A stretch of 64,000 nucleotides of DNA from Parus major (lineage: Eukaryota; Chordata; Aves; Passeriformes; Paridae), in NCBI RefSeq assembly GCF_001522545.3, contig NC_031774.1, forward strand, positions 55,121,871-55,185,870. The letters run 5' to 3'. The translations under genes and the position numbers were made by a program. The notes beneath the pieces were generated by a model. It saw only the letters and a program-made list of their open reading frames with translations. It was not told the DNA's origin and did not search any database. Below are positions 1-10,900 of the stretch, one piece after another. Numbering within the stretch: position 1 is the stretch's first letter; each line of letters begins with the position of its first letter.

Positions 1-830
1 TCTACAGAGGATGAAACTTAAATGAGTTCCATCTTAAAAGTAATTGCTTTGAAAATATCAAATAATTATTGAAGAGGGAGAGAGGACATTGTGTGGCTGT
101 GTGCAGTGAGTGGTGAAGGGGATCCATCTCTGGATACAGCCCCAGTGTGAGAGCTGCTGGTGCTGGAGCACAAGTCTGGCACCTCAACACAGCTTATGAG
201 TTTAGTTTAATATCCTGGAAATAAACCACAGTGGGTTTGCCACCATGGCTGGGAAAAAGCTGTTAGTTTGGCCATTCTCTGAACATCAGGACAAAGCAGT
301 TTTGCTGCATAAAGCCCCTGGCAGAAGATGGGGAACCAGCAACCACCAGTGGTGACAAGTGTAGAAAGGGTGGGAGAACTCTCCCAGGCTAATCAGAGAC
401 TTTATTTTCTATGGGTAAGCACTGCAGAAAGTGGCTAATTCCTGGGTCATTTTCACTGCAACACACAAAAAGCTTTTGACCAAAGCCCTTACTACTGCTC
501 TGAGCTCTCCTCCATATGCATTTCCCTACTCCAGCACTCCCACTACAGAAAGTCAGTTCCAGAGTGGGAAATAGTTCAGCATTCAAACAAATAATAAGCA
601 CTAACTGGTTCAACTTTGTATTCTTCCTCCAGGAAATCAGTTGCAAAGGAAAGGATTTGTTCCACAGAACACAGGTCCCACTGCAGGATTTGTGATCTCT
701 CACTCTGACATGCAAGGGAGTGAGTGGTTGTGCTTCCTCCAGCACCACTCCCTTGGCAGGCAAAGAAATTGACTCTTCCAGGAGTGGAAGGGGCAGCACT
801 GCTGGAACACGAAGCTGGTCCCCCCCACTA
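1..830. other. Region beyond the SYNE2 poly(A) site
   Basis: No coding exon, RNA gene or repeat was recognised. In human the convergent neighbour at this end of SYNE2 is ESR2, but none of its exons is visible here. Confidence 0.4.
401..406 (-). terminator. Possible distal polyadenylation hexamer AATAAA
   Basis: The canonical hexamer lies on the minus strand about 1.3 kb after the stop codon, but has no strong GT-rich element beyond it. It could serve a longer 3' UTR. Confidence 0.3.
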
Positions 831-870
831 GACACACCCACAGTCCTGCAGACATTGGCAAAATTTTAAT
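831..870 (-). terminator. SYNE2: Polyadenylation signal ATTAAA with GT-rich element
   Basis: The minus strand reads ATTAAA (865-870), then about 20 nt later CTGTGGGTGTGTC (831-843), a good downstream GT-rich element. This pairing makes it the best poly(A) site after the stop codon. Confidence 0.6.
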
Positions 871-1721
871 GACAGTACTCAAACTGTACAACCGAGGGGC
901 AGTGGCAATGCTGACTGTACACAGTGTTTCTCCAGCCACTTCCCACAAACCAGTTTCATTTTAAAAACAAAGCTTATAAAAATGCACAATTCTCTCCCAG
1001 GGTACTGTACACTATTCAGCAGGTTAAAAACTGAAAAAAAAAAACAACTTTCATTAAAAAAGTCAGTGCACTATTTGTATACATCAGGGATAGTCTACAT
1101 AATCATGTTCATCTAGAAAATATGTGCATTATAAACCATTTCCATGCAATGCAGCAATTCCTTATTTCAAAGGTGGTATAAAAAGACAACACAGCAGTCC
1201 TAACCACTAGAACACTTTATGTCAAACAAAACAAATGTGCATCATGATACTGAACATGATAGATGAATAAAATACAATAACAAAGATTCAAAAATATGCA
1301 ATTTTTGTTTCCACCAAGTGACTACAGTACCAAAAGATACAAGTAATGTGAAGTGTGTGCAGAAATTGTGTTAAATGAAGTCCCTCTTCACCTACCTTGT
1401 GTTGTGCTAACCCAAGACAGACTGCTATGTTTAAGATTACTGTGATGTCGCTTCTGCATCTAAGAACTCAGTATCCAAACACCTTGCTAGCTTAAGAGCA
1501 CTGCCCCTATAAAATAGTGTATCTATTGCATCAAAGTATAAAGTGTGTTGCTTACAGTTTAAAAAAAATCTATAGAAAAAGTTTTGTTTTCCGTACAAAA
1601 ACGCTGAAATTTTGTCAAGATATACATTTTGAGATGTGAATCTCGCTGCTTGATTGATGCTAGAGCAGCATGGGAGAAAAAAGCACCACCCAGGAGTGTT
1701 TTGGTGTGACTGCAGGGTGTC
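848..1721 (-). other. SYNE2: SYNE2 3' untranslated region (end approximate)
   Basis: About 870 nt of AT-rich non-coding sequence after the stop codon, with A/T homopolymers (an 11-nt A run near 1034). It lacks AATAAA on the minus strand. The lower border is placed at the expected cleavage point 15-25 nt beyond the ATTAAA at 865-870. A longer form reaching about 385 is possible. Confidence 0.6.
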
Positions 1722-1947
1722 CTAGGTCGGGGGGGGCCCGTTGGTGTAGCGCAGCATGGGGTAGAAGGAGCGGGCGAAGTTGTTGGCCTGGGTGCAGCTG
1801 TAATCTTCCTCAGAGGAGGGGATCATGCAAGCCAGGAGCAAAAGCAGCAGGAAGAACAACTGGAGAGGTAAAGCTGCTCGTAAGACTCGGTAGAAGAAAG
1901 AGGGAGACCGAGGGTTTGCCTGCACAGGCTGTGGATGGCTTTCACTC
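1722..1947 (-). CDS. SYNE2: SYNE2 terminal coding exon W43: transmembrane anchor and KASH
   Basis: This exon has one base plus 74 codons and TAG at 1722-1724. The acceptor is TTTTCAG. After a Pro/Gln-rich start, VLRAALPLQLFF and seven further hydrophobic residues form the outer-nuclear-membrane segment. The lumenal tail follows: SSEEDYSC (Cys expected to bond to SUN), then FARSFYPMLRYTNGPPPT, with the terminal P-P-P-X that fits the SUN trimer groove. P-P-P-T and C-T-Q-A-N-N are the nesprin-2 form. The KASH part is intact. Confidence 0.97.
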
Positions 1948-4900
1948 CTGAAAAGGAGAAGAACAGGCACTTCAGGGTTTGAGTTAAACAAGTTGTTTTT
2001 TACCCTATTTTCAGATGCAAACTTAATATTTCAGGAGGCAAACAGACCATTCCAAATAGGTGTTGAAGCACAAAGGAAAGACATCATTCACACTGATGAG
2101 GTTTTTGCCCTGGCATTACTGAGATCTCCCCTTTGAACAGGCCCCAATGGACTGGAGGTAAAGTTCTCTCTTTGTCCTTTGTGGTCTGTTTGTACCAAGT
2201 GGCTCTCAAGGGCAAGTTTTTTTTCCCCAGGCATGCTGGTGGAATTAAAGGAAGATTTAAACCTAAAATATCCCACATTTGGCACAGAAAATATTTTCTC
2301 AAGCAAGAGTTGCACATCACTGCAGAGGTCCTGAAGCAGGAGTGCTAAAGGAAACCATTCCCTATGGGGCAGCCCAGAGCTGGCAGGTAGAAGGGACTCT
2401 ACAGGTAGGCAGAAATCACCTCCACCCATGTATCAACCTACAAGGCAGAGGTGCCCAGGTTTCTGCTGGCACATAGCTCATCTCTTCCATATTCACTATT
2501 TTGCAAGAGATCAGGCATAAATAAAATATTACCTTGTGTTGCTGCCATCAGCAGTTCTCCTGAGAGCCACCTGTTGAGAGAAATAGCTTTTAGTATCCAG
2601 ATTTCAGAAACTACAAGGAATTCATCTGAAAAGACAGCTGTAGACTTTAAGGTAAAATGGACCTAAAAGGTAAAATGATTATACTTGAGGAAGTTCCACA
2701 CTAAATATGTCAAAATACACTATATGCTAGTAGTAAAATATTAGGAAAAAAAAATCCAAAAAACTTACCTTCTTCACAGCAGGGCTGGATTTCTCTTCTT
2801 CTGGATTATACACTCCTGAGTCCAAGTCATCTGGAACTAGCAGGAATGTTTTGGTATCCTAAAAGATAACACCAGCTTCCTCTTTAAAATGCACATTCTA
2901 AACTGACAATAAGTGAAGTGCAAAGAACCACCTTTCATTGCCTCTGTAGGTGCACAGCCCACTGCCCCTCCACATAAGCATACCCAGCTCCCCAGAATAA
3001 AGCAATGTTTTACAGTACCCAGCCTGAAGAAATTATAATGGAATGGGTGTAGAGAGGTATTAACCTGAAAATATCTCTGATAGGCCTCAGCAACCCATTG
3101 CTATGGACTTCAACTCCTACGTGTTCATTACACACTCCTAGCCTGATACCTGGTTTGGATCACACAAATTCAGGTTGGAAGGGACTTCAGGAAGCTCATC
3201 TAGTCCAACCTCCTCACCAAAGACCTGATCAAAAGCCTTACTCAGAACTTTATCCTCTCTGCTCTTCAAACCACTCGAGGACAGAGGCAGCACAACCCTT
3301 CTGTTATAATACTGTACTAGCCTTGGAGTGCTGAAGTTTGAAGTTTTTCCTACAGCCAGAACTCTTCTTTTTTCAGCTTATGAAGGTGGAAGGACTTAAG
3401 CTTTAAGTCAGTTTTTTTTTTTTAATAAAAAACTTCACTCTCAATATGCTATTTCTTTTCAGTAAGGAAGATCTATGAAGGAGTATTTAAATTCCAACTC
3501 ACCAGATTCCCTTGTATTGTTTTTAAGTCATGAGAGACTTGTTCTATCAGCTGTTTCAGTTTTGTTCCAATTACATGGACCTTCTCTTCCTCTTCAATGT
3601 AATCACCATCTGATTTCAGCAGCAGGTAAGCAGTGAGCTCTTGGAGGGAGTTTACATTAAGCTGTTGCTCCAGCAGCTCTTTCTCCAGTTGCTGAGAATA
3701 AACAAACAAAAAGCAGCACAACAGACTGTTACCCTCCACTTTATGGATGTTTTCCCAAAAGGAAGAACTCTGGAAAGCTTTAAAGAACACTACAGCCTGC
3801 TTTAGAATCCACAAGGCACAGGAATTGTTATTACAGCTACAGAGGAAATGAAGTTATATTGAAGAGACTGGTTGTAACATTTAAAAATAGTTCTACCAGC
3901 AGGTAATTCACATTAAATTTTGGAAAATGGATAGCAGCATGAAGACTGCTCATAAGCAACTTTATTATGATTTGTAATTATAGAAAAGTGCTTTGTAGAG
4001 GCAGTATCTTGGTCCATTTCAAAAACCACCCACATGCCTGAGTACAGCAGGTCTGAGGACAGGCTGCAGACACTGAGACACATCAACATCCTGCTCTTCA
4101 CTGTGCTGATTGCTGAGGTGCTGCAGTTAAGACTACACTTACCATTAGCTCCTTCTGGCATTCCAGTGTTGTATTGAGATCAGCATTGGGGTCTGTGATT
4201 TGTGCTTCATTCCTCCGGCTTTCAGCACTTGCTAACCACAGGATTAGCTTTTGGCTCTGGTCATGGAAATCCTAAAGAAACAAAAAGATTAGCATATGAG
4301 GGAAAACACCTTTGCAGTGCCTTCACCTACAAACAAAATGCCCAGCTCAGATTAGTCAGAGTAACCACAAATTCACAATTAGTGAGGGTACAGAAACCTT
4401 GTTAAATTATTCCACCTATGTAGTAAAAGGGCATTATCCACTTGAAAGGTATTTTTACCAAAGTGTTTCAATCCATCAGAGACAACTTTATCAGGAAACA
4501 AAGTGTCTTGGACTGTGAGCCACACTTCCACCGATGTGCAGGAATTACCCCTCAGCCCTCTCAACAGAATCCCAGGGGTTTTCCCTCACAAGCAGACTTT
4601 GTATGCACCTGGCAGTGCAGCAAGGCTTGCTGTAAGCCCTTCCTCCAGTTGTCCAGGGCTCGAGTTGCTTTCTCCCAGTGCAAGTTGACTTTCCGAAGCC
4701 TGTTCTGCAGCTCCTTGAACTCTGTGCTGTCTGCTTTCTGGAATTCTTTGCTGCTCAGGTTAGCAGAAAGCAACACTGCTTTGTAGTTGTCAAATGCTTT
4801 AAGCATGTCCTGATAGAAAAAGAGGATTAGGAGCTTTTATGAATGATGAAAAATGTACTTATTTACAATAAAACCACACATTCAAAAGTATCACAGGTAT

Positions 4901-7900
4901 TGGGGAAGGATGTTTGAATCTGGTGGCTTTTCAATACTGCTAAGAAACATGCTGAGCTAGGTTTATGTTTGGGTTTTTTTTTTTAAAGCCAAAACCTTCA
5001 CTTTGAAGAAAATAAGTGTGACTGGGCTTGTTCTTCTCCCTAAGTCACAGGCATTATGGCTTAATCCACATCTGCCTTTCAATCCCTCTGAGCTGCCTCT
5101 GTCCCTGACAGTTGGACAAATACTCCCATAGATCATCACACGGTATTCTCTCCTAATTGATAAAGGTTTTGCCACCTCAGAATCCTAGAATAATGCTGAC
5201 AGGGACATCTGGAGGTTCTGGACTCCATTCTCCTGTTTTACACAGGACCAACTTCAAACTCCAAGGAGGATGCTCAGGGCCTCATGCATTGAAATTTTCA
5301 GTATCTCACAGGATGGATATTCCCCACCTCCTCTGGGCCCCTGGTCCCACACCAGACCACCCAATTGTGAGAAATTATTTTTCTTCTCTCTGGTCTGAGT
5401 TTCTGTCAGCACATTTCTCTGACTTCTCAAGAAGTCTACCCCCAGAAGGCACTCCTGCCTGCTTTCCTCCTCTCCCTTAGAATTGCAGGGGGAATAATAA
5501 GGAATTTGCAGTCATGGTCATATCATCTAACCACCTTTATGTTAAGGCTGAGCCTGTATTTCTGAAGGTTTTTAAAATAAAGAATGCCAAACCATGCCTT
5601 CCTTCTACCATCCAGCTTACAGTTATAATCAAGGGTACTCCATCTTTTCCAAGCTGCTCTTGCAGTAGGGAAGTAAGAACTGCAGGATGAATCCCATAAG
5701 CCACAAAGTTCAGATTGCTTTTCTCAGCAGCCTTTCTATCCAGGAGTGTCAATCTTTACATTCTCAAGATCTGAGTTCCACTTGTAGAAAACTGCTGGTC
5801 TAAATTAGTTTTCACCCATCAAAGGATCCTGTCCCACTCTCCTCCAGGCAGTATCAGGCAAAGAAAACAGACTTCTGAACACCAGTCTGTAGGAAGACTG
5901 GCTTCATCCTCATCCCAGGCAGTTGGGATGACACCTCATGAAATTCACTTCTTAGAGCACACTGACTCTTTTAACACCCCTCTAAAGCCAAACTGTCTGA
6001 AAATGGGATTTACAGCCGGCTGGACTCCTCTTAAGCAGATGCAGAAGAGAGAATAAGCAAAGCTCTGCTTCTTGAGTAGGTTAGATACCCAACTCCAGGC
6101 TGAAGGGAAACACCCCTCCACTCAGAAAACCTCCACCATCAAACCTTTCCTAGGGCTTGGTGCCTGGATTCAGACTGGCTGAAGGAGTGCAGTCGTTGTC
6201 CCTGGCCTAAGAACTACTCCAGGACATGTAGGTTTAAACATACTCTCAGCATGCCTACGAAATCCCTCCTATTTGTGAGCATCACCCCAAAGGTGACATC
6301 AGACTGAGCAGCAGACTCAGGGTAACTCCACGTGGGGCAGCTGGTGAGGGGTGAGCACACAGGGATTTTGCACTTCAAGATTTTAGGAACACTTGCTCTT
6401 TCAGACTTCAACCTGAGGCATTTCATTGCCTGAGTCCCAGGGCCCCAGCACTTACATGAGCCCTGGTAGCCTGCTGGCTCAGCTTGCAAAAACCAAAGCT
6501 TTAGAGCAGATCTTTGTCAGTCTCCTGCTGGAATGACACCCTGCCCTTAATTCAATTTTTTTAAAAAAGCAGCCTAGACTTTGCAGCTGTTGACCTGACT
6601 TATTTTCAATCTCTTTCTGGTTTGCACAGAGGGGAATGGCACAAGGAAAAGATGTTGATATCACTGTGCAAGAAAAGAGAAAGGGAGAAGTGGGGAGGTT
6701 TTTACATCTGCCTGCCAATCTCTGTATATGAAGACAGAAGCACCTTGCCTAAGAACCTCTTTAGTCCTCTTAGCTGAGAACAGTTCAGTTCCCCTGTGGC
6801 ACAAGAACATTGCTTGGCTACAAGAACATCCACGCTGCCAACAGATCCCAGGAGACTACGGTGATTAAAAAACATCAGCATCTTGAAATCCCTCTTCTCA
6901 GTAGGCCATAACTTACTTTCAGTGTCTTGACCTTTTGTTCCAATGCCTGCATGCTGGTTGGATGCTTCACCTTTTGCAGCTCTTCCAGCTCTTGCTCAGT
7001 TTTATCAAGCCAAGCAGAGATGTCACTGAGATCTGAGTCCAGCTGCTGCCACTGCTGCAATTTCTGTTTCATCCTAAGTTTATTTCTGAGGTCTTGAGCT
7101 TGGATGAGCTCCCACCTATCAATAATGCCTGCAAATCAGAAAAAAAAACCCCAAAACCACTTAAATCTTCAGTAAAGGAAGAAGTGTGTAAAACAGATGC
7201 AAGTTTTGCAATAAAATTATTCTCCATTCTATTTGAGACCAAACAATTGCTGTAATGTATTCCTGTCATTCAGTCACATCTTTTCTTAAGATTCTGCAGT
7301 GCCTAAATTTAATATTGCTGGTCAAGTTATTCACATAGCAATGCTACACAGAATTTTAATGACATTAATTGGAGATGTTTTAATTCACTTGGAAGAACAG
7401 ACCAAACAGAATTCAATAAGCGCATCTGTGATTTGGTGAACACCAAAATTCAGCACAGAACAAATATGATCCAGCAGTTAGGACTTGGGTTTGTGTTTTA
7501 TGTCCATGTGGAGCTGCTGGACAGAGTCCAGAGGAAGCCACAAAGATGAAAGGGCTGGAGCACCTCCTGTAAAGACAGGCTGAGAGTTGGGGTTGTTCAG
7601 CCTGGAGAAGAGAAGGCTCCAAGGAGACCTTAGAGCCCCTTCCAGTGCCTATAGGGGCTCCAAGAGAGCTGGAGAGGGACTTTTGACAAAGAATGTCAAT
7701 GGAGTGAAAGGACAATGGATAATGGCTTTCAACTGATGGAGGGAAGGTATAGATTAGATATTAGGAAGAAATTCCTTACAGTGAGGGTGGTGAGGCCCTG
7801 GCACAGGTTGCCCAGAGAAGCTGTGGCTGCCCCATCCCTGGGAGAGTTCAAGGCCAGGCTGGATGGGGCTCTGAGCAAGCTGGTCTGGTGGAATATGTCC

Positions 7901-10900
7901 CTGCCCATGGCAGGGGTTTGGATCTAGATAACTTTAGAGTCTCTTTCAACCCAAACAATTCTAATGACTCTATGTTTCATCAGTTCAGTGCTAGAGGACA
8001 TGGAGATGCCAGCTGTGTGATCACTGACATTTTCTGGAAGACATCTAAACCAATCTCAGGCTATTCCTGTTCACCCCATGTATTGGACACAACTCTGAAC
8101 CATTTGTGAGACCAGAGAATCAAAGGTGAATGTAGCTGCAGCCTTCTTTTTATCACATGATTTGCTTTCTTGACTGCAGTACAATGTGTTGTTACAATCT
8201 CAAGCACCTGATACCAGGAATGAGGTCCTAAAAAGTCAAGAGAACCAGCTAACTGGCCTGCTTGCATGAAAAGACCACTGTAAAGATACTACAGAACAGA
8301 ATGCATTAACAACTTTGAAAAAACATTTCTGCAAACGGGAGCTTTAGCATCTTGTTATATGGAGTACCAGTAACTCCATAAAATGTAACATAGCAATCTT
8401 ATTTTAGACAGACTCTTTGGTTTGAAATCTGATTAGAAGTCTCTAAAGTGTTCAGTATCAGACAAAAGTGAAATTGGTCTCATTTACTACAAGCAGCTTA
8501 TAGTGAGTATGCAGAAGTATGTTATGAAAAACAAATCTCAGTTCTGGAAGAGAATGTGAAAGATTTGAACAGCACACGTGGGTTGGACAGAAGCAGATGA
8601 GAAGGGAGCTCAGCGAAACTTGGAAATTTGGCAAAATACATTAATTTTTTGTTGTTGCTCCCAAATATGCTGCCTTTGTGCCATCTCTGCTTTGCCCCCC
8701 CAGAGTCACAGGACAAACACCAGAGTCCCAAAGCCACTCCTAATGCTGTGTACCTGACTGCTTTTCTGCTGCTGCTATATTCACAAGTTCTTGGTCATCT
8801 TGGGGCTCCTCATCACTCATGCTGGCAGATGGAATTTTCTCCTTGCTGCTGCTGCTGCTTGCAGAGCTGAGCTGCTTCACCTGGAATGACATTTTGGTGG
8901 GTGAGCCCTGCAGGTTAACAGGATGTCAAAGGTCCAACCTAATCTGTGTTACTCTGGGGTGGCTGGGCTCCTGCATATCAGATTTAGCACTCAGCTTCTG
9001 CAGCTTTGCTAACAGCTTACACTGGCTCTCTGTGCCTTTGCAGTAAACAAACACACACCATGGTGATGCCAATTACTACAAGAGTGGACATGGAAAATTA
9101 CTTGCTTTTGCACTACATGTACCAGACAATGTACAATTGCTGATGCTCTTTGTTGGATTGTGGGTCTTGGCTATATTGACTCTAAGGCTCTGAGACTGGA
9201 TTAATGATGACAAAAGCAGACAGATACCAGTACCACCCTGTCTGGAGGAGTGCTGACAGTGGGTCCAGATCCACTGAGCCTGGCAGCTGCTGCTGAAGCT
9301 ATGGCTGGCAAACAGCCACCAAGGCTGAGGTACCAGTGGACAATAAGCCATTTTGTCACATTTTTCAGTGCCTAGAAGAAGATTAAATGGTGTGTTGCAT
9401 ATTAAGACCCTTCAAATTTGCTTAGGAAATATGTCAGTAAGTATCAAGCGATTCACACCCTGTCCTTTGTGGGGGTTAAGTTCTCCTAGACTTGTCCTAT
9501 GACAATAGAGGAACAAAGTTCCTCCAGAACCTGACTGACCAGGAGTCCAATCTGAGCCACCAGAAATGAAGTCTAAATTTGAATGAAGTGAAAATTCCCC
9601 ACCTCAACTATTCTTTTCCTTGATGCTGGAGAAGGGAAGAGGGTGGAGTTAAACAGAACAACAAACAGACTGTGTACAGTTCAGGTTCAGTGCCTCCAGA
9701 GCCTGCAACTCACATAGTCTGGTTTATAGGGAGTACTTGTCTCTGGTCCAGACAACACATTTCCAACCATCTCTGCCTGGTTATATCTGTGTTTCCTGCA
9801 GACTGGGCTACCCGGAGAATGCCAAGGATGAGCTTCTGAAACAGACTTTCCTGAAACAAACAAAACCAAAACCACACACCATGAGTGCAAGATCCCACCT
9901 GCACAAGGAAGCTGCTGCTTTGTATTAAGTTAGAAAGCGCTTTGAATAAAATGGCATCAAGTTATGGCATAAAAATGACAGTTTTGCAGCTTTCCTTGCA
10001 AAGCATGCACATTTGCAAAACATCAACAGTGTTTCAAAGGTAATGAGATGAGAGCCATGCAGTTATGGGACATTCTGTTTTCTTCTGGAAAATGCTTGAA
10101 TACAGGTTAGAGTATTCAAAAAAACCCCAAAAGACAAGGCTGCACCATGGTTCTGTAAAGTTTGCATCCAACAATAACTATCACGTATCTGCAACATGTC
10201 AGAGGGAACAAGTTAGACATGTCCTGGTTTGGAAAATGTTTGTTCTGGATTTAACAGACAGGACACACAGAGTTCTGTCATGCACAAACCACAAAAAAAT
10301 ACTCGCAGAGTTGGAGCTACTGCCTTCAGTAGTTATGCAACCAAAATTAGAGACAACCAAAAACTGATATTACCCAGAGCAAACCACCGAGAAAGAACCA
10401 AAAGACTTTGGATCAGTACAATGAAATGCACGTTAACCACCTTGGCATTTACCAGGCAAAATCTAAATGGTGTGTTCTTGACTGCTTTTAATGTCCATGT
10501 GGATACTGCAGCGTAAGAACACCATGACAGGATGAGACATGGTGTCCACACAAGGCAGGAAGTCAGACATTACGTATGAGAGAGGTTGAGGAATATAGCG
10601 TGCAGCACAGGGAGATTGCCATGTTCAGACACATGCATTAGCAGGTGCCTACCAGAAGATGCTTTCAAAGTTTTTGTGGTCATTTTAAGATATGCCTCAG
10701 GGTTTTCAGTGATTTCTACATCTGAAAAAAGAATAATGTCATTTTCCTCACTATTCGGTATCTTCCAACTACTAAAAACAACTGAAACAATGAGGGACAG
10801 CAAAGACAAAGAACAAAGTAAGTGGTTGGTACCATTTTCAAACATTCTTAAACAGTAAGGCTTCTAAAACCTTATGGTTCTAAAAATAAAAGCTTGGTTT

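Noticed and set aside
1267..1273. AATAAA on the plus strand
   Set aside because: It is on the wrong strand for SYNE2 and there is no plus-strand gene ending here.
1722..1947. Assignment to SYNE1 (nesprin-1)
   Set aside because: The tail ends P-P-P-T with C-T-Q-A-N-N and S-F-Y-P, the nesprin-2 form, and the linker H-T-G-D-V-G-G matches nesprin-2.
5537..5752. 71-codon minus-strand open frame in the W37-W38 intron as an extra exon
   Set aside because: It lacks splice borders giving a consistent phase, and W37 and W38 already join in frame.
7715..7927. 70-codon plus-strand open frame
   Set aside because: It lies wholly within the CR1 3' fragment; the sequence matches the CR1 tail.
10722..10770. 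Longer version of the DV23-like exon using the upstream TTTTTAG acceptor
   Set aside because: The frame is open, but its start does not match the one-base phase left by W33; only the 69-nt form fits.
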